From Oscheius sp. JU75 (Eukaryota; Nematoda; Chromadorea; Rhabditida; Rhabditidae): a stretch of 64,000 bases of DNA. The notes beneath the pieces are model-generated. The model saw only the letters and a list, made by a program, of their open reading frames with translations, did not search any database and was not told the DNA's origin. The position numbers were made by a program, and so were the translations under genes. Positions 1-11,738 of this stretch are shown here, piece by piece (within the stretch, counting starts at the first letter, position 1; each line of letters starts with the position of its first letter). The DNA lies in contig JASJZC010000006.1 in NCBI GenBank assembly GCA_037178855.1, forward strand, positions 558,001 to 622,000, given 5' to 3'.

Positions 1-187
1 TATCTGGACAGAAAACGGTACATTCTCTTTCGGCAAGGTCCTGAAACTTGACAGGTGGACAATGACAATAACAGTAATAGTGACAGTGACAGCAAATTAC
101 CTCTTTAGACTCTTCGGAATCCCTTGCAGTTGCAGAAGTTGCCAGACAGATGACTAGCAGCAGAGTATAAAAGACCATTGGATTCAT
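1..187 (-). CDS. Small secreted protein, 3' part cut by window edge
   Basis: Two exons read on the minus strand, 187-101 and 40-1, separated by a GTAATT..TTTCAG intron of 60 nt; both are in phase 0. Translation starts MNPMVFYTLLLVICLATSAT, a clear signal peptide with a hydrophobic core and an Ala-x-Ala-like end, followed by an acidic Glu/Ser stretch and then two cysteines (ECTVFC). A second in-frame Met lies three codons later. The gene runs off the left edge, so family and length are unknown. The signal peptide and the splice are seen directly; secretion is inferred. It could be a cysteine-rich secreted protein or a peptide precursor. Confidence 0.6.
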   Translation of the reverse strand, partial: MNPMVFYTLLLVICLATSATARDSEESKEVICCHCHYYCYCHCPPVKFQDLAERECTVFCPD

Positions 188-3100
188 CACTTGACTCTTC
201 CTCTCTGCCCACAATCTCCATTTAAAAGACTTTCTGTTTACCAAAGTTACCAAAGACCAAACAAGGAGTATTGTTAGGTACCGGGTCGTGATACCAACCC
301 ATGTCAGTCAAATACTTTAAACTCAAGAGATCAATGAAAACTCGAAAAGAGTCAGCAATCTATTTTAGATTAATTGTGGGACTAATTGAAGGGAATTGTA
401 CTCATTCCTCGTGAGGAGTAGTTAGGCATAAACAAATTATTTCCTAGACGGTATCTACAATTAGTCTGATAGGCTTGTCTCTGTCTTTGTCGCTCGTTTA
501 TACAGAACCGAATCTTTCCACCCTCACCCTAACGAAGCCTGTTATGAACCTAATCAGCTCCTCATTCTTCCTTCTCCCTTTTCCTCAAAACTCGTCTGCA
601 AAATATGAAAAAAGTAAAGCCGACGTTAATCTCATCGCGCCTCATTATCCTCATATCTTGTCACCTCCCGGAGCGAACAACAAGCCTGACTACTTTTTTA
701 CTACCTTGTTTTCATCTCAGATCCTAGCCCCATTTTTAGAATCTGGTTCAGACAGTGTCTCTTGCTCTCAAGATTTTGAACGCGGGGAATACATCCGTCT
801 TATCTGGGTCCCCGTTAGCCACCCACCTGGCTATTAGTCATAGAAATTCGTGGATCGGGTGACAGAGACAGAGATCCCTGGGGATGACAAGGACATGCTT
901 ATCTGATTGTTCAAGACGTCTCTCTCTCTCTCTCTCTCTCTCTCTGTCCGTCTCTATGTCACTTTGTCTCTTTGTCTCTCGATCACCCTGTCCCTCTGTT
1001 TCTCTGTCTTGCTGTCTCTCTGTTTATACTCACTGTTTTTGTATTATGACAGAAAATTATGTTCAACCTTATTGGCCGTTGTTGACTGTTTACCACCCTC
1101 TCCGCCTGTATACATTCTTAATTATTCAGTATTTCATCCTCTTGAAAAAAGCAAGAAATTTTTCGAAAATCTATTCCTGTCCTCTGTTTGTTCTAATCAA
1201 TCTTGCCCTTCGGGCGAAGATCTACTTCTTCTAGAAATTGAGTTAATCCCGTGTCTCTCTATAACTTGCGCAAAGAAGTCCTCTTGACCTGTGTATACAA
1301 GTTTATTGACGTCATATTGACCCTTCGAGAAGGTTCATGACTTCTCTATTAGGTTAGGGTGTGAGGTCATCGAGAGCCAGAGACAGAGCCTGGACCCCTA
1401 CCCTACTCCTCTCATCTATCCAACCCTCTTGACTCTTCCTCAGACTTCGTCATCACTCCGACGGCAGGTGTTATTGCCTTATATGCCGTTCCACGAAGGT
1501 CGTCTCAAGTTTAATTAAGGCGACAATTAAGACACAAATTAAAAGATTCCTTGCATTATCCGCGTGCCTACGTACTGACGCGTGGTGACCTCATCTTTTG
1601 TAATTCCCCTTTTTTGCGAAACCTTTTGTAGAGAACAGCAGGTGTAGGTTTGTAAGTGTTATGACTGGACTCTCCGTCGCTGCTATTGGATTAGTTCAGT
1701 AGAATTACTGAATAAGTTATCTGATACTTTCAGCGAGCGACTCAGGCCAAAAATTCATTTCACTACATACAGACTTGTTAATTAAAATTGAAAAGGTAGT
1801 CCTACTTTGTTCAGCCAAAAACGTCCGGGAGCTTTGTCTCAGCTCCTTCCACCAGAAGATTATCCCATACCAGCGGTTTTTGTATGACGCCTGATCCATG
1901 TCTGGAGACGAAGAGACTTTTTGACACCGCAAATCAATTTTGTATCATTTGCAGAGGGTCAGTATTCCACCCGTAGATCAGTAGATGCGACGGCATAGAA
2001 ATTGAGGCAGCTGCACCGGGAGGACAGCTTTTCACATTTTCAATGCCGATTGATTATGAGAGGGGCATAATTGTGAAAGCCCCCAAATTCCAGTCAAGTA
2101 GTCCTACTTTGAAGTAAATTGTGCTGGATAAAAGTCAATGCACATGTTGCGATTCGAATCCACTTTTCCAGCGGGTCGGGGGTTCCGACGTCTTATGTGC
2201 CTGAGGAAATTTGCTTAGTTCTGAACGGCTCAGTGCCAGAAACAGACTGAGCATGTTTTGACTGTCTCGTATGGTTGGGGTTTGAGGGATAGTGCAGAGA
2301 CAGAGAGACTGAGAGATAGAAAGGTAAGGAGACAGAGAATCGAATCCCCTAGTCCATAAATCGGCTCCCTCGTCCCTTTTTCTCTTGTGACCTGTACGTA
2401 TAGGCTTACGCGTCCAAGAACCAGAAAGCACTGCCTTGGAGATGATGTGATGCCCACACACGCGATTATTCTTTTTGGGCACACAGCCTGAAATTGGAAG
2501 CTTGGTGGGAGTCAAAAGGGCTCTATTAGTTTTCAACCTTGGTTTGTTTTGCGACCGGTCATTTTATAACAGAACTCGCCGCACAGATCTATTTCATGTT
2601 CGTCATTATTGTGAGTAAACTACCCGCATAATCTGATAACTTATTGACTAACTGGATCAGTGTAGTGATCAGAAGAGCTGCTTAAAAAATAAACTACTGA
2701 AAGGATCTCTGGTAAGAATTTCTATTCCTGTCATCCTGTACTCTCCCTCGATTCCTCCCTCTCTTTTTCAATGTTTTCATCGCCCAGCAGTACCGGAAAT
2801 ATTCGCTCCACTCCATCCTCTTGAAGATAAAAAACGAACCTGGATGACTGAGTATTTTCTCTCGCGTCATCGCGACTTCTTCTTCCGTGCGCCACTCGTA
2901 ATAATTGAAATTTTGGGCTCGGTTTGAAAGAGCGACGGGGGTTGAACAATATTACGTAGAGAAGGTCAGCACCTGCTCTGCACGGGGGCGAGAAAGACGA
3001 GAAAAGGTTGAACAGGTGAATATGGTTAGGGTAGTTGAGCGGAAAGAGAGACGTGAATCTCTCTGTTTCTGTCTCTGTATCCTCTACTTCCTTCCGTTCC

Positions 3101-3400
3101 TTGTCACAACCCAGCCACCATGGTAACAATAATCAAATAGTCTTTTTGATGCGAGTCGCGGCTTCATTAAAGTCATAATGACTTTATCCCCTGTTTACGC
3201 TTCGCCACCCCCTTCAGGCTCAAAAGTCAGCTCCCGGTCCGAGTTCGAATTGGCCGTTCAGACTTCAGACGCCCTCATAGAGGGATCAAATAACACAAAG
3301 TTTGCCTCTGACCGTTAGACCCGACGTGATTTATTTCCTTCTCAAGGAGCTCCGCCCTTTTTCTCTCTCCCTTACCAGCTCCGCCTCTCACTCTCCTTTC
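188..3400. other. Intergenic, no supported gene
   Basis: No exon chain with consistent frame and splice signals was found on either strand. The longest open frames are Ser/Leu-rich translations of CTCT repeats (around 907-1030) or short isolated frames. Base composition alternates between AT-rich stretches and CT/GA low-complexity DNA. Confidence 0.5.
920..1030. repeat. CTGTCTCT-type low-complexity tract
   Basis: Begins as a pure (CT)n run and grades into a degenerate CTGTCTCT pattern. Comparable tracts, in either orientation, occur at about 3655-3770, 8165-8240, 11065-11175, 11535-11660, 16380-16540, 17700-17880, 32140-32400, 34270-34345, 37195-37262, 40140-40205, 40765-40830, 46950-47030, 49400-49530, 54420-54475, 55310-55400, 56290-56460, 59635-59690, 60150-60235 and 63900-64000. 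They fill many introns and spacers. Confidence 0.85.
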
Positions 3401-3507
3401 CCGACGGCTACTGATGTTTCAGTCTAGAGAAACAAAGCCCTCTGATGACAGGCGGAGAAAGGAATTTTTTTCATTTAAAGCCGCTTCTTTGGAGCTTTCT
3501 CGGTTGC

Positions 3508-3515
3508 TATATAAG
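3508..3515 (+). promoter_or_regulatory. Possible TATA box (TATATAAG)
   Basis: TATATAAG lies about 430 bp upstream of the ATG at 3940. If it is used, the 5' UTR must contain an intron ending at the acceptor ACATTCCAG near 3901-3909. Position and sequence are seen; promoter function is inferred. Confidence 0.3.
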
Positions 3516-3939
3516 GGCATTTCGTCCCTTCTTTTTCACCAGCCTGCTTTCTTCCCAACCCTCGGATTTTCCTACCGTCTTTCATTCTCACTATTACCGT
3601 ATTGACTACGATTTAAGTGTTTTCTGCTTCGGTTATGAACTGCCAGGACAGACACGTACAGAGACAGAGAGATAGAGTGACATGGAGGCAGTACGAGAGA
3701 GAGAGAGAGAGAGAGAGACAGAGTAACAGAGAGACAGTGCGACAGAGAGGCAGAGAGGCATGAGGGACATAGAAAGACAGAAAAACAAGTTGATCTTGTT
3801 TACCTAAAGACTACTTTATAGCATTACTGTAATGTAATTTTATTCCCTTCAATCTCCTTCTTCCGTTCTTTTGGACCGTCTCTCTGTTCTCTCACCCTCA
3901 ACATTCCAGGTACCCCTTCTTACCCGCACGACCACAGTC

Positions 3940-4477
3940 ATGTTCTCAACTATGCGACTCGTCTTCGCCCTCGTTCTCATCTCTGGTTTGTTTATATTTC
4001 TTAGTAATGGCTTCACAAAAAAAGAACAGGTGCATTCGGGTGAAAAGTTAGCATTAATGAATATTATGTTTTCCTGCCCCTATAAAGTCCATTAAATTGT
4101 AGGCCGAAATAGGGCGTAAAGATCACTCAGGCTTGACTCATACTAGAAAAGGGCACTGGACATTAGCTCAGAGATTAAAAGTGTCTATCTCTAGAACCTT
4201 CTGTCTTTCTGTCGCTCTGTCACTCTCTGTCTTTACGTTTTTCTGTCTCTCTGTCGCTTCATTTCAGTGTGAAGATCGGGGAGTCCTTAGCAAGAGGTCG
4301 GCTGTCTTCCTCAAAAACACCTTTTCAGCCTTCTGCCTCTCCAGCTCACTGGCAGCCCCAACTTCAGAGGACTCCCAGCTCTCCGGTCCAGCTATGGCCT
4401 TCATGGCCAAGAGGAGTTTCTCCGGCTACATGCCCTGGAGTAAGAAGTGGGCTCGTCTAGAGCCTTCTATCAGGTAA
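3940..4477 (+). CDS. Candidate secreted peptide precursor
   Basis: Two exons, 3940-4029 and 4268-4477, joined in phase 0 (donor CAG|GTGCAT, acceptor TTTCAG), giving about 99 residues. The start MFSTMRLVFALVLISG is a strong signal-peptide sequence, and a good acceptor (ATTCCAG) lies about 30 bp upstream. The second exon contains dibasic Lys-Arg pairs (LSKR, MAKR) and Lys-Lys (SKKW), as in a neuropeptide or prohormone precursor, with SFSGYMPWS between two of them. I do not recognise a named family. The donor is weak for a nematode, and a third exon is possible because the stop overlaps a CAG|GTAACA donor-like site. Secretion and processing are inferences. Confidence 0.45.
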
Positions 4478-5343
4478 CAATCAAACTCTCGACAAGACAA
4501 GTCCATTTTGAAGATTCTTCAAGAGGTCCGGAGTCCAGCCCGTGATGTTCGAAGACGATTCCTTGTTCTAAATGTAATGTCAATGCTACAAAAGAGATCT
4601 AGCCTTCCTTGCATCCATCCCATTTAAGCCAAAAGAACACACACCGATTGAGTCGTCTTTGTTGCATATCCCTTACTCCCAACTGCTCCTTCTCCCCTGT
4701 TCCCCGCTTTGTGATGTACATTGTGTTCTCTAATGAACGTGTTGATTAAATTTATGCGTATACCGAGATTGGATGGGTCTTGGTGGTACAGGGAAGTTCT
4801 TGTTTTAAACTAGAGACATAGACAAAGACAGACAGAGACGGAGACAGAGACAGAGTTCAGTGGTATCTAGCTTCAAACATACTTTCTTGCAGCTGCAACC
4901 CTTGTTTACCCATCGTCAGTTTATGAGTCTAGACTCTGGACCTTCAACGAGAACCATCAATCTACCGTAGCCTCCTCTTCTCACGTCTGGATTGGTATAA
5001 TTTCCAGCTCATTCCGGGCACAGATTGTAAACGGGGCTCACATTTATGACCTTCTTGAAATGACCTCTCGTTAATCAATCCGGAGAAAACATAGAGTTGC
5101 AAAAGGACGGAAAGGGTTACTTACAATTCCTCTTAAGCGACTACCAGTTTTTCATAGATGGGGCAAGGGTAATTTACAGGCACTAGGACATATTAGGCCT
5201 TCACAGGGACTGGAAATCCTATAGTCGAAAAAGAGTCTGGCCGGGCCAAGGCAGGCGTTCTTTTGCTTTCCTTTTTACAAAACTACGGTGTTTTCAATTG
5301 GCTGCCTGGAGCCGCCAAGTAACCGTCCCTGTTCCAATCGCTC

Positions 5344-5768
5344 ATGGCTCGGTCAACTCTCGTTCCTCTTTTCTTTCTTATTATCCAGCAAATCCTTTCA
5401 CACGAAGATGTCTTCCTCATCAAGCAGGAGACGGGATGGGACAAGGATTTGGTGGTAAAAGACTGTACAGTAGAGCATTGCGATGCAGGTTATCTCTGCA
5501 GTGGATTCTTGTAACGTTTGACAGATTACCTTTTTTTTTATTTTCGTTGAATGCCAATGAATACCAGTACGGCAGGGTTGTCCTTCCAAAACTAACGGAC
5601 GGAAATCCTATGATTGTGAAGCATAGAGATGCCACCCAATGCAGATTGGATCCTGCCTTGGATGACAGCAAACTCTATATTGGTAGGCTCAAAATAACCG
5701 TGTTTCCCTTTGTCACTGTCACTGGCACAATATTTAAAAGTTTTCGTAGACTTACAGTTCTAGCTTGA
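5344..5768 (+). CDS. Small cysteine-containing secreted protein
   Basis: A three-exon model, 5344-5510, 5576-5682 and 5758-5768, keeps one frame (phases 2 and 1) and encodes about 94 residues. The N-terminus MARSTLVPLFFLIIQQILS is a signal peptide. The mature part is charged and has four cysteines (DCTVEHC, YLC, TQC), so a small disulfide-bonded protein is likely. The middle acceptor is uncertain: TACCAG|TA would break the frame and GGCAG|GG restores it. An alternative last exon starts 18 bp earlier. AATAAA lies at 5991-5996. No family was recognised. Confidence 0.45.
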
Positions 5769-6004
5769 GTGTGTTCACAAACTATACATGTACTGCAGAG
5801 ACACTTAGTGGTGAATGTTTCCTAACTCGACAAAGTCATGCTAGTAAAAAGGGAGCCCTGCTTGTCAAGATAACTGACGACTGTTATGGAAACATGGTGT
5901 TCACATAAAGAAAAAAATGAAGGCACCGCGCTGGCATCAGCTACTTCGAGTCAAATCTGACTAAAGCAACATTGTAATGTTAACAGCTGAAAATAAAAAG
6001 CGAA

Positions 6005-6076
6005 AGGTCCCGGGGAGATTTGAACTCCCGTCGCAGGATTCAGAGTCCTGAGTGCTAACCGCTACACCACGGGACC
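6005..6076 (-). tRNA. tRNA-Gln (anticodon CUG)
   Basis: On the minus strand the sequence folds as a 72-nt tRNA. A perfect 7-bp acceptor stem (GGTCCCG / CGGGACC) closes it, followed by an A box (GTGTAGCGGTTAGC), an anticodon stem CAGGA/TCCTG with loop CTCTGAA, and a B box (GAGTTCAAATCTC). Anticodon CTG decodes CAG (glutamine). The transcript would end in a T-run (TTTCGCTTTTTATTTTC) just downstream, a normal Pol III terminator. It looks intact. Confidence 0.95.
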
Positions 6077-7034
6077 GACAGGCTCGGCAAAACAACCTTA
6101 AGCTGAGGATCTTGTGAACGCTATTGTGGCATTTCTTGCGGGAAAAGAGGATTTTTACTTGGAAAAGACGCCAAAGTTTCTCTTCGAGACTACTGTCTTG
6201 TGTTTTTCAGTCATTTTCTCGAGATTTTAATTTTTTTCCGGGAAATGAAATCCAGTTCGCATTATCCTAATTTGTATTCCTTGTATCCGAGAAGCTTTAT
6301 CTCTCCTCTTTATACTCGAAAAATTCTCATCGTTTTACAACATTTGTTCGACAGATGAGGGTACTTCTCTTATTCTACCTTCTCGTTGCCTTTGTCTATG
6401 GGCTGAAGTGCTAGAATGGTAGGCATCTTCAAGTACTGCCGCTACTCACCTCTAAAGGCATTAACAAAACAAAACAAACCAGCTGGGTCTGGCTGAAGTC
6501 AATTGTCCGGAGCTCTGTCTGTAAGAGGGAGACGTATAAGAAGAGGTTATGATTACCCATCAGATTCATGGCTGCAAGTCTTCCGGCTTGAAATGTGGTG
6601 GAGGAACCAAGTAGTCTGAAAGAGGCGATGGCGTCACACTAGAAGTTTTTTGCTGCAAAAGTAGTAGTAAGTGTAGTAAGTGTAGCTTCCCTATTGGATA
6701 TTTCTAAAATGAAGTTTTTGACGGAGAGGCAGGGATATACAGTGATGGAGTGACGTAGAAAAACTGGGAAAGAGACAGACGAGAGCAAGTGATGATGGTT
6801 TTTGTGCCTAAGCTATTTTTAGACTCCTGGAAAGTACAGGAATTGTTTAGAAGAGCATATTGCTTCCAAAATCCCTTCGTTGGAAGAGTGGAACAATTTT
6901 AAAACACTTCTCCTTCCAGAATCAGCTGCACAAATTTGTGATTTGTGTTCACCGCATGATAGTAGTCTCGCCACGTTATCGCCTTGCGAGAATAGATAGA
7001 CTCAATTTTCAGCACCAAAGATTATTGGTTTGGC

Positions 7035-7042
7035 TATATAAA
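7035..7042 (+). promoter_or_regulatory. TATA box upstream of the PEBP gene
   Basis: TATATAAA lies 56-63 bp upstream of the ATG at 7098, a good distance for a TATA box with a short leader. Confidence 0.5.
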
Positions 7043-7097
7043 GAACCAGTGGCGACACACCTCGATCATTCTTCAGACCAACTCTTTGATTTTTACA

Positions 7098-8059
7098 ATG
7101 TTCTCAGTATATATCAAGCTCAAAGAGCACGGAATCTTCCCTGAAGTCATACCTATCGCTCCTGAAAATACTGCTTTTCTCTCTGTGTCTTATCCTTCCG
7201 GTGCCGAGGTCAACTTAGGAGAAGAAGTGACACCAACGCAGGTCAAGAGAAAACCAACAGTCAGCTGGGAAGCTGACCCAGAGAGCTTGTACTGTCTTCT
7301 TTTTATTGGTATCCCGTTTTTCAAAGCCTATACAGATCTTTAGATCCTGATGCTCCCTCTAGAACAAATCCAAAAAGGCGCACGTGGAAACATTGGCTTG
7401 TAGTCAATATCCCTGGTAACCAGGTGGAAAAAGGACATACCGAATTGGATTATCTCGGATGTGGACCTCCTGAAGGAAGTGGTGAGTACGAAGCAAACAT
7501 GCGTCATAGGCTGTTCCGATTTTCCGAAACAATTCAACGCTCAGGGTGCGCAACACAAATCAACTATTTAGGGATCGGGGTTACATTTTTTAGCTTTGCT
7601 ATGTTCTGCAAAGTTGTAGAGCAGAAAAAATGCTATCACTTTGCAGTACATCGCAAAAGTGGAAAATGCAACCTTGGTCCCGAACTGGCTAATTTTTGTT
7701 GCGCATCCTGAGCGCTAGTAGGCCCAGCCCGCCCTTGTCCGGGCCTAAGGCGCATGTCCGGTTTGAAGATAGAGAGTCAATCAATCTCTCACTTTTTAGG
7801 TCTCCACCGCTACATTTTCTTGCTCTTCAAACAGTCGACTTTCTTTTCCACCAACACTTCGTCATCCGCATTTGAAGTAAGAGGCCGTGTTCCATTTGAC
7901 GGAAAGAAGTTCATCGAGGAGAACAAACTCGAGCTCATGGCTGCTAACTTTTTTCAAGCGCAGCACGACGAATCTGTCAAAGATTTGAAAATGAGTCTGA
8001 TGAAATGTCCATACATTTTCTCCAATCTTTGGCAAATATTCAAAATGAAACTGTTGTAA
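7098..8059 (+). CDS. Phosphatidylethanolamine-binding protein (PEBP/RKIP family)
   Basis: Three exons, 7098-7308, 7344-7481 and 7800-8059, join in phase 1 to give 202 residues. The family hallmarks are plain: the ligand-pocket motif DPDAPSR after the first intron, then WKHWLVVNIPG, then [22 protein letters not shown] across the second intron (the GPPxGxGxHRY signature), and the C-terminal motif AANFFQAQHDE. PEBPs bind phospholipid head groups, and some inhibit Raf or proteases; the substrate here is unknown. The first intron is only 35 nt. No signal peptide is seen, so the protein is probably cytosolic. ATG 7098 was preferred over an upstream TTG because it is the first AUG after the TATA box. 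The second intron contains a TACAACTTTGTAG-type motif. Confidence 0.93.
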
Positions 8060-10381
8060 AACAAAAAAATGAAACCGAACAGAAAACATTTTTTTCCTTT
8101 ATGTTACAGTTTTCGACATGGCCGGGCCCATTTTTTCTGTTTTCTTTGCTTCACTTTTACATCTAAATGGGTCTCTCTCTGCCTCTCAATCTCTCTGTCT
8201 ATCTATCTCTCTGTCTCTCTATCTCTATGTCTCACAGCCCATCTCGCTTTATCCAGAATCACAGAAAGTATTGAAAGTTTTCAATAGGTAACCCCGCCTC
8301 TGTCATTGTTTTCCCCGAGATCAGCCCGTGCACGAGGGACTGTGTGACAAATTCGCGCCCTTCGATCTCACCCAAAATGCGGCAACGATCTGGTTTATGT
8401 TGCAGATTGCGTATATCTGTCGGGCTGGTGCGATAACCGTCAATCATTCACCCCACTCACTCGAATAGTTCACATTTTTCAATAAAGCCCTCTGTGTCTA
8501 CAGTTGAACCTCGACCGACGTCCTTGTGGCATTTTTAACCACGAGAGAGGTGGAGAGACAAGAGTCACGTGCATGTCAACCCGTTTTGCGCCAGAACAGA
8601 AGAAACACAAATTCTTGTCAAAGTTGTGACACCTCGATTCCCCAGCCTCTATCGATGAGAGAGAAAGAGAGGGAGAGACAGCGGCCAATCCTATTTGACA
8701 CTTGAAGCTAATAGGTCTATCAAGTTAGCGGTACTGAGTGCAGTAGGAAACTGAGAGACAGAGAGGGAACCCGAGATTTTTTCCCTGTCCAAACGGACCG
8801 GAACACAATTTATGGTGTCCTTGAAGAGACAGGCTGATGCCCAGCTGGGTCGTTAGCTGTTGGGCAACGACCCGGTGACAGTTTGCCTTTCCTCTATTTC
8901 GACTCTTCCGCTGCCTGTCTCTGTCTCTCTTCCGACCTCCCACCTGTCCTTCCGGCACAGCTGATTTGTGCACAAAAGTCCTCCAAAATTTTATTGCCTG
9001 TTGACACGAAAACGAGTGTGTATGGCATCTCCCCTTTTGGAAGGCCACCACGCAACAATTTTATGGCTGCCTGTTTTTGCATTTCCCTATCCTGGCGTGC
9101 GGGATCCAGAATCCATGTCAATGTATGTGCCCCCTTACCTTGCTGATGTCCTTCTCACAGCTGGATAGTTGTTTTCCTCGAGAGTCAACAGTTAGTACTC
9201 CTGCTGTCATCAGTAGATCTATTTTTGACCACCGTGCGAGCAATTTTCGACTTTGCACTGGCTTATAGAGAGTTTTGTTGTGGGTATTGGTTAGTAGATA
9301 GTCCCGTCCTTTTTCCGCTCTCACTCTCTCTGTCTCCCTCTCTTAATGTGAGCGATCATATGGTAGATAGTAAGAGCGCAGGACATTAGTTTTTCTCCAC
9401 TCATTGAAAAGCTGTCATCCGGGTAGGGTCTCTGTCTGCACTTTTAGACCCACTGTTCCTTTTAGTTCTTGTCTTGTGAAGCGCAGTAACATTCCAGCGA
9501 ATTAGAACATATGACCTCTTGAGGCTGTTTTGTAGAAAAGTCTAAGGGGACAATGAGACAGAGAGACTTCCTTCTTCTAATAAGTTCCACATGTTCTGAA
9601 TCCAGACCCATATGTTCCCTCACCCTTTCTCTCACTGTCTCTCTCTCATAACCATCGTCAAGTGCGGTCCCTATTCTTCTCGCCGCCCTATTTTGAAAGA
9701 AAACAAAGCCGTTGTAAAGATGCCCGCCTGCAGTCGCATTCTTCAACTTCTTATTTTTTCTTGCATCTCATGTAGCCGGTGCGTTATGAACTATGAGAAA
9801 CGTTTGCTAATCGAAAACTATCGAAAATAGGTTTGAAACTGGTTCAAAAAAAATTTATTTGTGTGAAGGGGTAGCCCCTTCACACAAATCAATCATCATT
9901 TTCTTTTCCGCTTTGAATCGATCATGGGGGCACGCCCTTGGAGAGTTTTACAAGTAGTCTTTTGTCAGAAATGTGAGTCACAGTCTCTCGGTCTCTCTGC
10001 TCCTCTGTCCCTCAGTCTCTCTCACTGTCTCTCTGACCAATGGGTACCACTTCCAATGTATCGCTCTCACCCCCTCACGCACATTCCGTGTAGTTATGTT
10101 GCGATTCGAGTATGTAATGTGTCATGTATCCTGCTGATGTGGCTGGCCTTTCCTAGCCTGACAGCAGTCATATCTCTTCGTCTTCAAATTCACACCGCGG
10201 GTGTGGTTTCTAGCCTGGCAGTCAGACCGCCACTGAACCGCTAATTAATCACGCGGCACTGACACTGACTGTTGTCAACCCATGTGTTACAACTTCACTA
10301 TGATTCCTTTTCTTCTGTCTCTCTGTTTCTGTCTCTTCTTTCACTCTTCATCCTTCCCATTAGCTTTCTACCTAATTCAGA
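8060..10381. other. Intergenic, no supported gene
   Basis: Short open frames exist on both strands (for example 8883-9146 plus and 9462-9746 minus), but none shows family motifs or a splice-consistent chain. It contains CTCT/GAGA tracts and the perfect hairpin at 9857-9889. Confidence 0.45.
9857..9889. repeat. Perfect 15-bp inverted repeat (hairpin)
   Basis: ATTTGTGTGAAGGGG (9857-9871), a 3-nt TAG spacer, then CCCCTTCACACAAAT (9875-9889): a perfect stem. It follows an A-run and is not next to a called gene. Confidence 0.9.
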
Positions 10382-11371
10382 ATGGATATCGCTGCCACCT
10401 TTGACCGAGAGCCGTTTCGACACACTGACCCCAAGTACAAATGTTGTTGTGGACTCATGCACGTCAAGGTTCGTCCAGAGCTAGATTCTCTTAATTTTTC
10501 GTAAGTGAGCTAAGAAAATAACTGATTCGTAACAGGTTTCCAAGAATGATTCACAGACTTTTGAACCTTGACGTCTCTCGAGTACTTTTACAGCTGTTTT
10601 CGTTTGAGCTATAAGTGTTTTCTTTGGTACAACTTGAGCTAATTTGACTGTTTTCAGCAAGGGTGCAAGATCATTGCCGTACTCGGAGTCATTTCCGTCA
10701 TCCTCAAATTGCTTAGTCTCATTTTTGAATTCAAGTGAGTGGACAGAGAGTGACAGTAACACTGACCACCGTCTTTCAGCAACGTCTCCTGGTGGACCTT
10801 TACGGTCAACCTCATTCTATTGGCCATTGTAGCAGTCGTCGTCTTCTGTCTTATCTGGGCTATCAAGACAGAGAATGAGAAGCTCCTACTCCCTTACCTG
10901 GCCTACCTGGCAGTGGCTGTAATCTTCTGTCTTGTCCTGTTCTTTGCCTCTTTCTGGTCTCTCATCGACCCGCACTCTCCCCCAGCCAGAATAGCCAATA
11001 ACATCCTATTGACTAGGAACGATACAATGGTCGAGGATCAGGGAATGGAGGAACATCAGACTGGTGAGTTTGAGAGAGAGTGGGACAGAGAGACAGGGAG
11101 ACAGAAAGAGACAGAGAGATGGAGAGGCAGAGAGGTAGAGAAACAGAGAGACATAGAGACTGAGAGACAGTAAAGGTCACCTACTCTTATAGGAATCCGA
11201 GTCACATCTGCCCTCGGCATCACCCTGGCAGTCATCGGAATCGCCTTCTGCGTCTGGTTCGGACTGGTTGTCTACAAGTACTATGTCTACCTGAAGAACA
11301 TGAAAGAGGCGAGGAACCCGAAGAAAGTTGTCCATCATGAGATCAGCACGCTCAAGAAGGGAATGCAATAA
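10382..11371 (+). CDS. Four-TM LAPTM4-like membrane protein (nematode DUF7027 type)
   Basis: Four exons, 10382-10468, 10658-10734, 10780-11063 and 11193-11371, give 208 residues in one frame. The N-terminal tail ends in a CCC motif (KYKCCCGLMHVKQG), followed by a TM segment, a short NVSWW loop, two long hydrophobic helices (NLILLAIVAVVVFCLIWAIK and a second ending VLFFASFW), a loop with an N-glycosylation site (RNDT), a fourth helix, and a basic tail with YKYYVYL. This layout matches the LAPTM4-like proteins common in nematodes. A lysosomal or endosomal location is inferred from the family. The acceptor AATTCAG sits one base before the ATG, consistent with spliced-leader trans-splicing. A GAGACAGA tract fills intron 3. 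Confidence 0.8.
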
Positions 11372-11738
11372 TCAATGACTCTCTGTTCTCTGTTCTCTAT
11401 CTCTTTCCTCCTCCTTTCCGGCTTTAGTCTGTACATATAATCCATTGTATAAGAATGACTCATCCCTAACTTTCTCCGGTGTGTTTGAAAAAGTATGTGA
11501 CAAGTAAATGACTAAGATTCTTTAAAGAGTTTCAGTTTTCTCTGTCTCTCTGTCTCTTTATTTCTCTGTCTATCTGTCCCTGTGTCTCTCCGCTTTTCCA
11601 CCTCTCTGTCTTTCTGGTTTTTCTCTCTGTCACTCCGACTCTCTGTCTCTCTCAAAATAGAGCAAGTTCATTCTCAAGAGATCTTAAACCCATAACAAAA
11701 GTACAAGTACGGGGGTTACACGAAAAGTCACACAGTTT

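Noticed and set aside
884-1287. Long Ser/Leu/Val-rich open frames (also at 15907-16545, 17570-17935, 46735-47235 and 49306-49875)
   Set aside because: They are translations of CTCTGTCT low-complexity DNA, overlap in several frames and have no motif or splice context.
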